DNA of 64,000 bases from Erinaceus europaeus (GCF_950295315.1 NC_080162.1:69190962-69254961), one strand, 5' to 3'; shown: positions 10,149-20,311, numbered from the stretch's first letter. Notes: generated by a model not told the origin, from the sequence alone. Numbers and translations: made by a program.

Positions 10149-10271
10149 GGCTGGGGAGACAGCATAATGGTTCTGCAAAAGACTTTCACGCCTGAGGCTC
10201 TGGAGGTCCCAGGTTCAATCCCCAGCACCATCATAAATCAGAGCTGAACAGTGCTATGGTATCTTTCTCTT

Positions 10272-10290
<19 letters not shown>
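10149..10290 (+). mobile_element. SINE Er-C
   Basis: GGGGAGACAGCATAATGG, CCCAGGTTCAATCCCCAGC, CATCATAAATCAGAGCTGAA; the 3' end runs into (TC)n and (TA)n. Confidence 0.85.

Positions 10291-10319
<29 letters not shown>
10262..10319. repeat. (TC)n-(TA)n microsatellite
   Basis: CT repeats followed by about 12 TA units at the 3' end of the preceding SINE. Confidence 0.9.
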
Positions 10320-11190
10320 ATCAGTATATGTGATTGAAATTAAAAAAAAATTTTTTTAAAAGAAGTACTGGTTTTTAAGAAGTTAAGAAAACTGACCCCT
10401 GAGTTCTAAGTGTGGTCATATGAGTTTTTTGCTCAGCAGAGAGTAATCAAAAGTCCATTCCAAAGATTTCCCTACAGAATTGAAAATATTTGTTCCATAT
10501 TTCCTGTGGTAGAAATGTAAAATAATATTAACAGCTGACTGCAGAAGTCGTGGGAACTGTGTATTTATTAAAGAGAAAATTCAAGAAGAAAAAAAAAGGA
10601 GAGAAAATTCACTGAGAATGGATCTGACATCTGTAGGGACAGAAAGCTTTTCCCTTTCTTCCATCCAGTTTCTTTGACTGTTCTAACAATTAATTTGATG
10701 TAACAGATCAGCAGGTCAAAAACAAGTTTCTTACGTAGGAGGCTCAAAGACCAGATATCCTGATACTCAGTAAGTGATTGATCATTTATGTGCTATCCTG
10801 AGTCAAGGAGAAGAAGGTAGAAGTATGGGACTTCAAAAGAGGGGAAGCCACTTCACAGGAAGAGAAGAACAAATGTCTGGTAAACAAGTGTACGCCATGC
10901 CATGCATGTGTCTAAAGGTATGACTGATATAAAATGACCTCTAATATTAGCTTTCCCTGGTACAAGCTCCTAGCTACATTCTTTCAGGCATTGAACAGAG
11001 AGATACAAGAAGCTTTCCCTGACTCTACTGAGTCTTAATTGCCTTCAGTTCAAAATAATCCACATGCCAATGTGGCATATTTTGGGAGTGGAGTATTCTA
11101 CTTCCCCTTACATAGTTTGTTGTTAGGGGTTCTTTACACAAACACCCCAGATCTCTAAACTACATTTTCTCCCCCACTCCCAATCCCCTC
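10320..11190. other. Low-copy sequence, no feature recognised
   Basis: About 870 bases. A small perfect inverted repeat (ATGCCA-ATG-TGGCAT near 11064) is the only structure noted. Confidence 0.5.
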
Positions 11191-11194
11191 TTTT

Positions 11195-11293
11195 GTTTCT
11201 GACTAGAGCACTGCTCAGCTCTGGTTTATGGTGGTGTTGGGAACAGGACCTTTGACTCTGGAGCATAGCCACTATACTATCTCTCTAGCCCAT
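11195..11293 (-). mobile_element. SINE Er-C, diverged
   Basis: GACTAGAGCACTGCTCAGCTC, TTATGGTGGTGTTGGGAAC, CTCTGGAGCATAGCCACTAT. Confidence 0.75.
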
Positions 11294-11318
11294 ATGCTCT
11301 ACATTTTAGTTTTAACTT

Positions 11319-11455
11319 TTTTTTTTATTTGTTGGGACTTCACAGTTTCAGGTTGACTTTTTTCAGATAGAGAGATAGAGACAAGAAGCAGAGAGAGAAA
11401 AGATAAGAAACCCCAGCACTAAAGCTTTCTCCAGTGCAGTGCCCTCTAACTATAT
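11319..11455 (-). mobile_element. SINE Er-E, 3' portion
   Basis: T-run, TTGACTTTTTTCAGATAGAG, AGAGATAGAGACAAGAAGC, CACTAAAGCTTTCTCCAGTG. Confidence 0.6.
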
Positions 11456-11631
11456 TGCTTTGTAGATGTTATGTTTCTGCATGGCAGGACTTCTGGGTAA
11501 ACAGAAAGAAAAGAGAATAGTGTGGAAGCCAAGAGTTCCATATTCAACCTGCCACTAACCAGAAGAGTAACTATAACATATCTCCTTGGCAAATAGAACT
11601 TCAAATATTTTCTTTTAAACAAGAAGTCCAG

Positions 11632-11800
11632 GACCTGGAAGCTGACTCAGCCAGTACAGTTTATGCCTTACCATGACTCAAGCCCTGGGTTCATCCTAGA
11701 CACCATGTAAGAGCACCAAGAATAGCAACAAGGAAACTCCATGGATGGTGGAGCATGGTTCCTCCTTCCTCACTGTAGAAATATAGGAACAGTGGGCCTG
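11632..11800 (+). mobile_element. SINE Er-F-like, diverged
   Basis: CTGGAAGCTGACTCAGCCAG resembles a tRNA A box and CCCTGGGTTCATCCTAGAC a B box; the remainder is not closely shared with other copies. Confidence 0.45.
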
Positions 11801-11865
11801 AAGGTAGCAGTTCAGCCCTGGGTTTGTTCCCAGTCAATGGATAGAAATATTTAAATAAAAAGAGT

Positions 11866-12012
11866 TTTGCAGTTGGAAAGGTGATTCAGTAGGTAGAACA
11901 CATACTTTACACGTGTCAGGCCCTAAATCTGATCTCCAGCACAACATATGACAGAGCAGCAGCAGTATTCTGATCTCTATTTCTTTTCTTTTCTTTTCTT
12001 TTCTTTCCTTTT
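11866..12012 (+). mobile_element. SINE Er-F
   Basis: TTGGAAAGGTGATTCAGTAGG, AGAACACATACTTTACACG, ATCTGATCTCCAGCACAAC, then CATATGACAGAGCAGCAGC and TTTTC repeats. Er-F has a tRNA-like head with TAGAGC followed by a CTCCAGCAC-type end. Confidence 0.6.
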
Positions 12013-12031
12013 TTTTTTTTTTTTTTTTTTT

Positions 12032-12298
12032 TGCCTCTAGGTTTATCACTGGGACTCAGTGCTGGCACTAAAATCCACTGCTCCGAGTGGCCTTTTTTTT
12101 TTTCTTTTTAGTGGACAGAGAGAAATTAAGACGGGAGGGAAAGATAGAGAGTAAGAGAGACAGAGAGACACCTGAAAACCTGCTTCACTACTCTTGAGGT
12201 GACTTACCTCCTCCTACTCTGCAGGTGGGGAGCCGGGGGCTTGAAATGATATCCTTGCACTTTGTAATATGTGCACTTAACCCAGTGTCTGCCCCCCC
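12032..12298 (-). mobile_element. SINE Er-A long subtype
   Basis: T run, GCCTCTAGGTTTATCACTGG, CACTGCTCCGAGTGGCC, GACAGAGAGAAATTAAGACG, CTGCAGGTGGGGAGCCGG, GTGCACTTAACCCAGTG. Poly(T) to head runs left to right, so reverse strand. Confidence 0.85.
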
Positions 12299-12327
12299 TT
12301 CTGGTCTCTCCTTTTTCTTTCCTCTTC

Positions 12328-12503
12328 TTTTATTTATTTATTTATTTATTTATTTTTAAAGATTTTATTTATTTATTCATGAGAAATATAGGAGAAAGAG
12401 AAAGAACCAGATATCACTCTGGTACATGTGCTGCCGGGGATTGAACTTGGGACCTCATGCCTGAGAGTCTAATGCCTTATCCACTGTGCCACCTCCTGGA
12501 CCA
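12328..12503 (-). mobile_element. SINE Er-D
   Basis: TTTATT repeats, ATTCATGAGAAATATAGGAG, GGTACATGTGCTGCCGGGG, GGACCTCATGCCTGAGAG, GTGCCACCTCCTGGACC. Full length. Confidence 0.9.
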
Positions 12504-12504
12504 C

Positions 12505-12507
12505 TCC

Positions 12508-12549
<42 letters not shown>

Positions 12550-12572
12550 GCCTTCCTTCCTTCCTTCCTTTC
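12505..12572. repeat. (CTTT)n / (CCTT)n
   Basis: Tetranucleotide tract between two reverse-strand SINEs. Confidence 0.9.
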
Positions 12573-12589
12573 TTTTTCTATTTTTAAAA

Positions 12590-12870
12590 ATATATATATA
12601 CATTTATTTATTCCCTTTTGTTGCCCTTGTTTTTTTATTGTTGTTGTAGTTATTGTTGTTGCTATTGATGTCGTCATTTTGGATAGGACAGAGAGAAATG
12701 GAGAGGAAGGGAAGACAGAGATGATGAGAGAAGGACATACACCTTCAGACCTGGTTCACCGCTTGTGAAGCGACTCCCCTGCAGGTGGGGAGCCAAGGAC
12801 TTAAACTGGGATCCTTACCCGGGTCCTTGCACTTTGCTCCACGTGTGCCTAACCCGCTAATACCAACTCT
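12590..12870 (-). mobile_element. SINE Er-A
   Basis: TTTATTCCCTTTTGTTGCCC, GTTGTAGTTATTGTTGTTGC, TTGGATAGGACAGAGAGAA, CGACTCCCCTGCAGGTGGGG, CACGTGTGCCTAACCCGC. Confidence 0.9.
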
Positions 12871-12892
12871 CTCTCTCTCTCTCTCTTTTAAA

Positions 12893-13262
12893 CAAATGAG
12901 AATTTTACTACACTGTGGGTTATTTGGGTAATGGGGCAAAGATCAGCTAGTCACGATGACTGGAGAGCCATGAGTCTTTTAAGCGCTTGGTTACAAATGT
13001 GTGGGCCCTTGAGGGGAGCAGCATAGCAGGTCCAGGGAGAAAGAGATTGCACAGGAACCGGGCACAGGAACTGCGGTGGAAATGAGCTCGCAGGAACAGA
13101 GAGCAGGAGCAGTGTGGAGCAGGAACAGAGACTAGTTACCAGTGCTCAGGTCCCAGGGGCACATGTGTTTGGGTCCCAGGAGAAACAGCATGGCAGTCCT
13201 GGGGAGAAGAGCAGACAGAGAGGAGACAGCGAGGTCTTTATTTTGGTCATAAAATAAATCTT
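12893..13262 (-). other. Unclassified segment, possibly LTR-derived
   Basis: On the minus strand CCAAAATAAAGACCTCGCTG looks like a retroviral poly(A) signal followed by R/U5, with a repetitive GAGCAGGAAC/CCTGGGACC region beyond. No TG...CA ends with matching target duplication were found, so this is only a suggestion; it may be low-copy host DNA. Confidence 0.25.
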
Positions 13263-13400
13263 AAAGAGAGAGAGATCGGAAGGTATATAACATATTAGTC
13301 ATACTATACATACACCTAAGAGTATTGTCAGAAACCATACTCAGGTGGTTATGCTATAACAAATTTCTTTAACAGCAAGCTTTGATGGAAAAGAGAAAAT

Positions 13401-13620
13401 TAAGGAACCAAGCAGTGGTGCAACTGGTTAAGTGATCACATTAAAGTGAGCAAAGACCTAGGTTCAAGCCCCTGGTCCACACCTGCAGAGGAAAAGCTTC
13501 ATGAGTGGTGAAGCAGGGCTGCAGGTGTGTGTATGTGTCTCTCTCCCTCTCTATCTCCCCCTCCCCTCTCAATTTTTTCTCTCTCTATTCAATAATAATT
13601 AAATTAAAATATTTTTAAAA
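13401..13620 (+). mobile_element. SINE Er-B
   Basis: AGCAGTGGTGCAACTGGTTA, TAGGTTCAAGCCCCTGGTCC, AGCAGGGCTGCAGGTGTG, CTATTCAATAATAATTAAAT tail. Confidence 0.85.
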
Positions 13621-14557
13621 GTCTACGTTAAAGGCATCATATTAAAAAAAGTAAGAGAAAATTAGAAGAGGCCACTGAAGTGGAGAAAGATCTCAGAAAG
13701 AGGAAGTCAGACATAACAGCATACACTTTTGAGTAAAACTATTCAGCTAAGAAAAATGAAGTAACTTGTCAGGGTAAGAGGGAAGTAGGGCCTAGAGATA
13801 TATCATCACAGTAAGAGCTGAAGTTTCACTAGACATTTGTTCTGTTGACAAACACTTGCTAACATGCTAGCAGTGTTGGTTAAAAGCCCAGAGTACAAAA
13901 TCATCCTGGATTTCTTTTTGAGTTGTAGCATGACTGCCAAGTATGTGTCATTCTTTTCAATTTCCTTTCGTGATTATCTTTATTAAGTAACTTATTGAGA
14001 TGGTAGAAAAGTTCTATTTTATCAACTTCAAAGTAAAAAACTGGTCAATGAGAGAGAAAGAGAGAGAGAGAGAGCAAGAGAGGAGAAGGAGGAGGAGGAG
14101 AAGGAGGAAAAATTAAAGCAGGTAATCCCCTTAGCTCCCTTCTAGTTCTGCAATATGTTGGTTGTGTGCTAAATTTTTCTTCCCAAAAGGGGAGGTGTTT
14201 GAAGGAGACCCATGCCCACAGGACTCAGTTAAAGAAGGCACCATGCTCAGGGCAGTCCAATGTGGGTGACTCATGCAGAGCAGAAACTCACTGTTTGCAT
14301 TTGTTAAGCAATAAAAGGAGAGCTTTGTCTTGCAGTGCATGACATCTCATAATTCCTTCTAGAAGTTAAACGTGAATTAGAGCTGGAACTGATATAATTT
14401 TTTTGTAGAGGTTAAACTGGGCAACTCAACCAAGATTCAATATAAACAATATCCAATGGAAGGAGCCAAGAAAGTAGTCTAAGTAGATATAGCATGCTTG
14501 ACTGGTTTAGAACAATCTCTTAGCCCAATCATCTGATATTTACAGTTAAAGCAGCAG
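13621..14557. other. Low-copy sequence with short GA repeats
   Basis: About 940 bases; GAGA and GGA repeats at 14051-14110, otherwise no recognisable feature. The 69-codon reverse frame at 14131-14340 has no family resemblance I can name. Confidence 0.5.
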
Positions 14558-14559
14558 TA

Positions 14560-14653
14560 CAACAGAGAGGTGGCTCAGCCAATACAATATAGCATTTACA
14601 TGTATGAGGCCCTGGTTCAATTCCCAGTACAGCACATACCAGGGTGATGCTCT

Positions 14654-14687
<34 letters not shown>

Positions 14688-14718
14688 ACTCTCTCTCTCT
14701 CTCTGTCTCCTTACCCCC
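14560..14718 (+). mobile_element. SINE Er-F
   Basis: GAGAGGTGGCTCAGCCAATA head, GGTTCAATTCCCAGTACAGC B-box region, CATACCAGGGTGATGCTC, then a long CT run. Confidence 0.7.
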
Positions 14719-14721
14719 TCT

Positions 14722-14860
14722 TTTTGTTGTTTTGCCTCCAGAGTTATTGCTGAGGCTCACTACAAATCCATTGCTACTGGCAGCCATTTTTTTCCATTTT
14801 GTTGTTGTTAGCACAGAGAGAAATTGAGAGAGGAGGGGGAAATGGAGAGTAAGAGAGGGC
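14722..14860 (-). mobile_element. SINE Er-A long subtype, 3' half
   Basis: TTTTGCCTCCAGAGTTATTG, CAAATCCATTGCTACTGGC, GCACAGAGAGAAATTGAGAG. It breaks off into a 29-bp Er-C head (GGCAGGGGTAGATAGCATAA). Confidence 0.75.
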
Positions 14861-14897
14861 AGGGGTAGATAGCATAAAAAAATAAATCAATAAAAGA

Positions 14898-15345
14898 GAG
14901 GGGCTTGTGGTGGCTCACTTGTGGTAGCTTTGGGTTAAGCACACAAAGTAGAAAGCACAAGGACCTGCTCAAAAATCCCAGTTTGAGCCCCCAGCTCCCC
15001 ACCTTCAGGGGGATTGCTTCTCAAGTGGTGAAGCAGGTCTACAGGTGTCTATCTTTCTCTCTCCCTATCTTCCCCTCCTTTCTCAATTTATCTCTGTCCC
15101 ATCTGATAAAAATAGAAGGAGAAGAAGAAGAAGAAGAAGAAGAATAAGAATGAGAAGGAGAAGGAGAAGGAGAAGGAGAAGGAGAAGGAGAAGGAGAAGG
15201 AGAAGGAGAAGGAGAAGAAGAAGAAGAAGAAGAAGAAGAAGAAGAAGAAGAAGAAGAAGAAGAAGAAGAAGAAGAAGGCCTCCAGGAGCAGTGGATTCGT
15301 AGTGGCAGCACTGAATCCTCTACCCTGGAGACAAAAAAAAAAAAA
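14898..15345 (+). mobile_element. SINE Er-A long subtype with internal GAA expansion
   Basis: Head GGTAGCTTTGGGTTAAGCAC, B box AGTTTGAGCCCCCAGC, then CTGTCCCATCTGATAAAAAT. The CAA-repeat segment is replaced by the GAA/GGAGAA tract at 15116-15277, after which GCCTCCAGGAGCAGTGG and TACCCTGGAGAC plus poly(A) resume. The repeat therefore lies inside the SINE, not in its tail. Confidence 0.85.
15116..15277. repeat. (GAA)n/(GGAGAA)n microsatellite
   Basis: 162 bases of GAA and GGAGAA units, the longest near-pure purine microsatellite in the window. All reading frames through it are artefactual poly-Arg, poly-Ser or poly-Phe. Confidence 0.95.
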
Positions 15346-15512
15346 AAGACAGAGATAAAGAGAGGAAGAGAGAAAGATAGACACCTACAGACCTGCTTCA
15401 CCTCTTGTGAGGCGACCCCACCTTGCAGGTATAGAGCTCGAACTGGGATCCTTGTGCTGTTCCTTGCATTTCAAACCATGTGCGCTTAACCCGTTAAGCC
15501 ACTGCCCAGCAC
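15346..15512 (-). mobile_element. SINE Er-A, 5' half
   Basis: GACAGAGATAAAGAGAGGAAG, GACACCTACAGACCTGCTTC, GAGCTCGAACTGGGATCC, GCGCTTAACCCGTTAAGCC. Tail-to-tail with the + copy on its left. Confidence 0.85.
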
Positions 15513-16205
15513 ACACCCTTCATAAAATAAAAAGAGAGTTTTTTTAAAAAAAAAATTTTTTTTAAGCTATCAATATTATTCCAAAAGGCCTACTTGAATC
15601 TTGAAGGAAGATTATATTAATATGATCAGAGAACATAAAATATGTTTTAGTTCTGAAAGAAGCATTTTTCCTAAAAGAAACAAATATGAACAACGAGACA
15701 TACTTCCTTCTCCAAGTTTCCTCAGGGACAAATAAGTCTGGGATCTTTGACTCCTGTGGTATCCGGTCACTCACAGTCTATCTGCAAAAGTTGTACTAGT
15801 TGTCTAAAGAAAACTTCCCAGTTCAGGCCTATTTCCTCCCAGAGTGTTTTACCTGTAAATAGTTTGGGTTCCTTTGGGGGTCAACTAGAATTCACCTAAC
15901 AATTCCTTTGTGAGCTAGCATTTCAGGATCTTTCTTTCAGCAAAGGTAATCATGACTTTTATGCATGTTGGAAAGAAAGTACTTTAGTGGGTTATATCCC
16001 ACTGAATACTTGCTGGTGAACTATACCCAATATTTTGTGGTTTACTAACAAAGCAGAAAAGAAGCTGTTTAAAAGGCATTAGAACAGAATTGAAATTCCT
16101 GAGTGTGTATGTAATTATTAAAAGTTTTGTTGATAGTTCAGCATCTACAACATAAAGTGAGAAGTTGCATTTTAAGAGGTATATTTTCTTTCTTGAAATT
16201 TAATT
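15513..16205. other. Low-copy sequence, no feature recognised
   Basis: About 690 A+T-rich bases with no repeat, exon or RNA gene that I can support. Confidence 0.5.
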
Positions 16206-16210
16206 AAAAA

Positions 16211-16328
16211 CCTTTTTTTTTTTTTCCAGAGCATGGCTCAGCTCTTGCTTGTGGTAGTGCTGGAGATTGAACCTGGAAGCTCAGAGCCTCAGGTATGAAA
16301 GCTATTTGCATAACCATTATCTGTCAAA
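16211..16328 (-). mobile_element. SINE Er-C, diverged
   Basis: TTTCCAGAGCATGGCTCAGC, GGAGATTGAACCTGGAAGC, TTTGCATAACCATTATCTG. Confidence 0.8.
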
Positions 16329-16344
16329 TCCAAAAGATCTATTT

Positions 16345-16495
16345 TATTATTTTTTAATATTTTTATTTTTACCAGAGCACTGCTCATCTCTGGTTTATGT
16401 TGGTGTGGGGGATTGAACATGCAACCTTGGAGCCTCAGGCAGGAAAGTCTCTGCAGAGGAGTCTTCCCCTCCTCTCTCCATGCTATCTCCCCTAC
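16345..16495 (-). mobile_element. SINE Er-C
   Basis: TTTTTACCAGAGCACTGCTC, GGTGTGGGGGATTGAACAT, GGAGCCTCAGGCAGGAAAG; the head is replaced by CT-rich sequence. Confidence 0.8.
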
Positions 16496-16573
16496 CCAAG
16501 GTCTATTTTCTTAATAGTGCTATTTTCTTTCTCTCTTTTTTACTTCCTTCAAAATCATTTTATTGGGGGAAAA

Positions 16574-16722
16574 TGCTTTTTTAAAATATTTTGTTTATTT
16601 ACTAGTGAGAAAGATAGGAGGAGAGAGAAAGAGAGAGAACCAGACATTACTCTGGTATATGTGCTGCTGGGAATTGAACTCAGGACCTCATGCTTTATCC
16701 ACTACACCACTTCCCAGACCAC
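16574..16722 (-). mobile_element. SINE Er-D
   Basis: TTTACTAGTGAGAAAGATAGG, AACCAGACATTACTCTGG, GAATTGAACTCAGGACCTC, ACACCACTTCCCAGACCAC. Confidence 0.88.
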
Positions 16723-17044
16723 TGGTGAATAATGGTTTACAAAACAACTGTTGATAAGCGAGTAGTTTCTTATCCCCCTGTGTCTGACACCACTCCCATC
16801 ACCAACCCAAGCCTTTCTTCACCATCAAATCCTGGATAATGGACACTCTCCCTCCTCACTTATCTCCCCATAGACCAGAGTCTTTTCCTTTGCTACAATA
16901 CACCTCACCCAGTCCAAATGCCCCTTTTCTTGTCTTGCTTCCTAAGTACCAGTGGCAATACTTTTCTATGAACATAAGATTTTTCAAGAGCCAGAATATA
17001 ATCTGGCTTTTCATTTATGCATTCATACAAAATTAAGTTGAATC
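16723..17044. other. Low-copy sequence, possibly L1-related
   Basis: About 320 bases that lead into an old L1 ORF2 fragment. It may be older L1 sequence, but I cannot align it by eye. Confidence 0.35.
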
Positions 17045-17140
17045 ACTTATAATTAAAGGAATGTACATTAAAACCACAGTGAGATATTAACTCAAACCAG
17101 TAAAAATGTCTGACATTAAAAAGATTGACAAAAGCAAGGA
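17045..17140 (+). pseudogene. Old L1 ORF2 fragment, part 1
   Basis: ATTAAAACCACAGTGAGATA followed by AATGTCTGACATTAAAAAG matches the well-known L1 ORF2 stretch just before the [15 protein letters not shown] region. Diverged and broken. It resumes at 18465 beyond an inserted Er-D and a younger L1. Confidence 0.75.
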
Positions 17141-17166
17141 AAGAAAGAAGAGGAAGAAAGAAAGAT

Positions 17167-17234
17167 GGTGGTCTGGGAGGTGGCACTGTGGATAGAGCAC
17201 TGGACTCTAAAGCATGAGGTCTGGAGTTTGAATG
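17167..17234 (+). mobile_element. SINE Er-D, 5' part
   Basis: GGTCTGGGAGGTGGCACTGTG, GCACTGGACTCTAAAGCATG, ending at GGAGTTTGAATG where the L1 begins. Confidence 0.8.
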
Positions 17235-18464
17235 AAACTGAACCACTATATTTCACCAAATACAAAAGTAAATTCCAAGTGGATTGAGGACTTGGATGTT
17301 AGACCAGAAACTATCAGATACTTAGAGGAAAATATTGGCAGAACTCTTTTCCGCATAAATTTTAAAGACATCTTCAATGAAACGAATCCAATTACAAAGA
17401 AGACTAAGGCAAGTATAAACCTATGGGACTACATCAAATTAAAAAGCTTCTTCACAGCAAAAGAAACCACTACCCAAAATTAGAGACGCCCTCACAGAAT
17501 GGGAGAAGATCTTTACATGTCATACATCAGACCAGAGGCTAATAACCAGAATATATAAAGAGCTTGCCAAACTCAACAACAAGAAAACAAACAACCCCAT
17601 CCAACAATGGGGAGAGGACATGGACAGAATATTCACCACAGAAGAGATCCAAAAGGCCAAGGCTGAGAAACACATGAAAAAATGCTCCAAGTCTTTGATT
17701 GTCAGAAATGCAAATAAAGACAATGAGATACCACTTCACTCCTGTGAGAATGTCGTACATCAGAAAAGGTAACAGCAGCAAATGCTGGAGAGGTTGTGGG
17801 GTCAAAGGAACCCTCCTGCACTGCTGGTAGGAATGTAATTTGGTCCAACCTCTGTGGAGAGCAGTCTGGAGAACTCTCAGAAGGCTAGAAATGGACCTAC
17901 CCTATGATCCTGCAATTCCTCTCCTGGGGATATGTCCTAAGGAACCCAACACACCCATCAAAAAAGATCTGTGTACACATATATTCTTGACAGCACAATT
18001 TGTAATAGCCAAAACCTGGAAGCAACCCAGGTGTCCAACAACAGATGAGCGGCTGAGCAAGTTGTGGTATATATACACAATGAAATACTACTCAGTTATT
18101 AAAAATGGTGACTTCACCGTTTTCTGCCAATCTTGGATGGACTTTGAAAAATTCATGTTAATGAAATAAGTTAGAAACAGAAGGATGAATATGGGATGAT
18201 CTCACTCTCAGGCAGAAGTTGAAAAACAAGATCAGAAGAGAAAATACAAGTAGAACCTGAAATGGAATTGGCATATTGCACCAAAGTAAAAGACTCTGGG
18301 ATGAGGTTGGGGGGGGGGGGAGCGTACAGGTCCTAAAAGGATGACAGAGGACCTAATGGGGATTGTATTGTTATGGAAAACTGGGAAATGTTATGTACAA
18401 ATGATTGTATTTACTGTAAAATGTAAAACATTAATTCCCCAATAAAGAAATTAAAAAAAAAAGA
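17232..18464 (+). mobile_element. L1, 5'-truncated (ORF2 C-terminus and 3' UTR)
   Basis: The frame at 17232-17483 gives ORF2 sequence (SKWIEDLDVRPETIRYLEEN). A stop or frame break follows near 17480, then the frame at 17840-18169 gives PYDPAIPLLGICPKE and LWYIYTMKYYSVIKNGDF, the classic ORF2 C-terminus. The 3' UTR runs from 18170 with a G-run near 18310, CCAATAAAG at 18439 and a poly(A). The broken frame makes it inactive. It defines the 3' UTR used to identify the other L1 pieces here. Confidence 0.93.
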
Positions 18465-18550
18465 ATGTATGTGGAGGGACTATACACAGTTGGTGGAAAT
18501 GCAAAATGGTGCAGGTGCTATGGAAGACAGTATGGAAAGTCCTTTAAAAA
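18465..18550 (+). pseudogene. Old L1 ORF2 fragment, part 2
   Basis: ATACACAGTTGGTGGAAATG, ATGGTGCAGGTGCTATGGAA, GACAGTATGGAAAGTCC: the next L1 ORF2 segment after part 1, so the younger L1 interrupted it. Confidence 0.75.
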
Positions 18551-18675
18551 TGGTGCCAGGGAGATGGTGCAAATAGATGGTGGACTTCTAAGCACAAATT
18601 TTTGAGTCTAACCTCATGAATTGCATGTGCCAAAGTGTTTGTATGTCTCTCTCTCTCTCTCTCTCTCTCATTGGT
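18551..18675 (+). mobile_element. SINE Er-F/D-like, diverged
   Basis: GCCAGGGAGATGGTGCAAAT, GAGTCTAACCTCATGAATTG, CATGTGCCAAAGTGTTTG, then a long CT run. Confidence 0.5.
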
Positions 18676-18690
18676 TAAAAAGAAAGAAAA

Positions 18691-18976
18691 GGGGAGTTGG
18701 GCGGTAGCACAGCAGGTTAAGCGCACATGGTGCAAAGTGCAAGGGCTGGTAAAAGGATCCTGGTTTGAGCCTCCAGTTCCCCACCTGCAGGGGCGTCGCT
18801 TCACAGGCGGTGAAGCAGGTCTGCATGTGTCTTTCTCTCCCCCTCTCTGTCTTCCCCTCCTCTCTCCATTTCTCTCTGTCCTATCCAACAACAACAACAG
18901 CAATAATATCAATAATAACTACAACAATAAAACAAGGGCAACAAAAGGGAAATATATATATAAATATATATATATT
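18691..18976 (+). mobile_element. SINE Er-A
   Basis: GGGGAGTTGGGCGGTAGCAC head, CAGTTCCCCACCTGCAGGGG, TGTCCTATCCAACAACAACA, TATATAAATATATATA tail. Confidence 0.92.
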
Positions 18977-19124
18977 TAAGCTCAACACATTGGAGGAACA
19001 TTGGTGCTATGATCTATTCTTTTCTGTCTTTCTATCTGAAAAAGCCCTGGCACATGAAGCATTAGCAAAGACATACAAGCAAACAAACAACAACAACAAC
19101 AAAAAAAAAAACAACCACACACAA

Positions 19125-19265
19125 AAAAAACCCTGCATACCACTCCTAGGTATTTATCCAAACAACATGAAAACATTAATTCAAGAGGATATTTGTATCT
19201 CTATGTTTATAGCTGCACTACTCACATAATGTGAAACCAACCTAAATACCTATTGAATAATGACT
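19125..19265 (+). pseudogene. Old L1 ORF2 fragment, part 3
   Basis: CATACCACTCCTAGGTATTT, ATCCAAACAACATGAAAAC, GTTTATAGCTGCACTACTCA: the L1 ORF2 region just upstream of the C-terminus; continues the same old element. Confidence 0.75.
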
Positions 19266-19285
19266 GCATAAAGAAGCTGTAGGTG

Positions 19286-19583
19286 TGAGTCAGGCAGTAG
19301 CACAGTGGGTTAAGCGCACGTGGCACGAAATGCAAGGACAAGCATAAGGATCCAGGTTTGGCCCCTAGCTCCCCACCTGCAGGGGAGTCACTTCACGGGT
19401 GGTGAAACAGGTCTGCAGGTGTCTTTCTCTCTCCCTCTCTGTCTTCCCCTCCTCTCTCCATTTCTCTGTCTTATCCAACAACGATGACATCAATAACAAC
19501 AACAATCATAACTACAACAACAATAAAAAAACCAAGGGGAACAAAAAGGAAAATAAATAAATAAATACATACATAAATAAATA
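19286..19583 (+). mobile_element. SINE Er-A
   Basis: GTGAGTCAGGCAGTAGCACA head, GGGGAGTCACTTCACGGGTG, ACAACGATGACATCAATAAC, AATAAATAAATACATACA tail. Confidence 0.92.
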
Positions 19584-19599
19584 AGAAACTGTAGGATAG

Positions 19600-19826
19600 G
19601 GAAGGGGTAGAGATCCAGGTTTGAGCCCCTGCTCCCCACCTGCAGGCCGGGAACACTTCAGGAGTTGTGAAACATGTCTGTAGGTGTCTATCTTCCTCTC
19701 TTCCCCCTTTCCACCCTCCTCTCAATTTCCTTCTGTCCTAGCAAATAAAATAGAAATAAAAGGGGAAAAATGGCTGTGGGAGCAGTGGATTCATAGAACT
19801 CCAGTGATAACCCTGGTGGCAATTGA
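19600..19826 (+). mobile_element. SINE Er-A, old subtype
   Basis: CCAGGTTTGAGCCCCTGCTC, CAGGAGTTGTGAAACATGTC, TCTGTCCTAGCAAATAAAAT, AGCAGTGGATTCATAGAACT, TGATAACCCTGGTGGCAATT. The same diverged subtype recurs at 20927. Confidence 0.75.
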
Positions 19827-19865
19827 AAAACGACGGTGGGGTAGGGAGGAGACTGGGTAGTGGTG

Positions 19866-19990
19866 TGCCAGAGAGTATAATGGTTATGTTAAGAGACTCT
19901 CATGCCTGAGGCTTTAAGGTCCTAGGTTCAATTCCCTGCACCACCATTATCCTGAACTGAGCAGTGCTCTGGTAAAATAAAAAATTTAAA
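19866..19990 (+). mobile_element. SINE Er-C
   Basis: GAGAGTATAATGGTTATG, CCTAGGTTCAATTCCCTGCA, CACCATTATCCTGAACTGAG, A/T-rich tail. Confidence 0.8.
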
Positions 19991-20112
19991 AATTAATTTA
20001 ATTTTTAAAATTTTTTTAAATCATTTTTTAAATTTTATAAATAAAAAAGGAGCTGCAGGATATAAAGTTAATGGAAGATTACCCTACCATTGAAAATAAC
20101 ATGTTTTTACAT

Positions 20113-20250
20113 ACCTGCAGGGGGAAAGCTTTGCGAGTAGTGAAGCAGGGCTGCAGGCGTCTCTCTGTCTCTCCCTCTCTATCACCCCCTTCCCTCTTGA
20201 TTTCTGGCTGTCTCTATCCAATAAGTAAATAAAGATTAAAAAATTTTTTT
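20113..20250 (+). mobile_element. SINE Er-B, 3' part
   Basis: CTGCAGGGGGAAAGCTTTGC, GGCTGCAGGCGTCTCTC, TTCTGGCTGTCTCTATCC, AATAAGTAAATAAAG tail. Confidence 0.8.
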
Positions 20251-20311
20251 TTAATTTTTTTAAAAAGAAAATAACATGTTTTCTGAAAAAGAAAAAAAAA
20301 TGAATGCGTCA

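Noticed and set aside
15039..15401. Long frames rich in Ser, Phe, Arg or Pro across the GAA tract
   Set aside because: They are translations of a GAA/GGAGAA microsatellite inside a SINE; every frame of such a tract stays open.
17840..18169. 109-codon frame as a host gene
   Set aside because: It is the L1 ORF2 C-terminus in a truncated, broken L1 and is annotated as mobile element.
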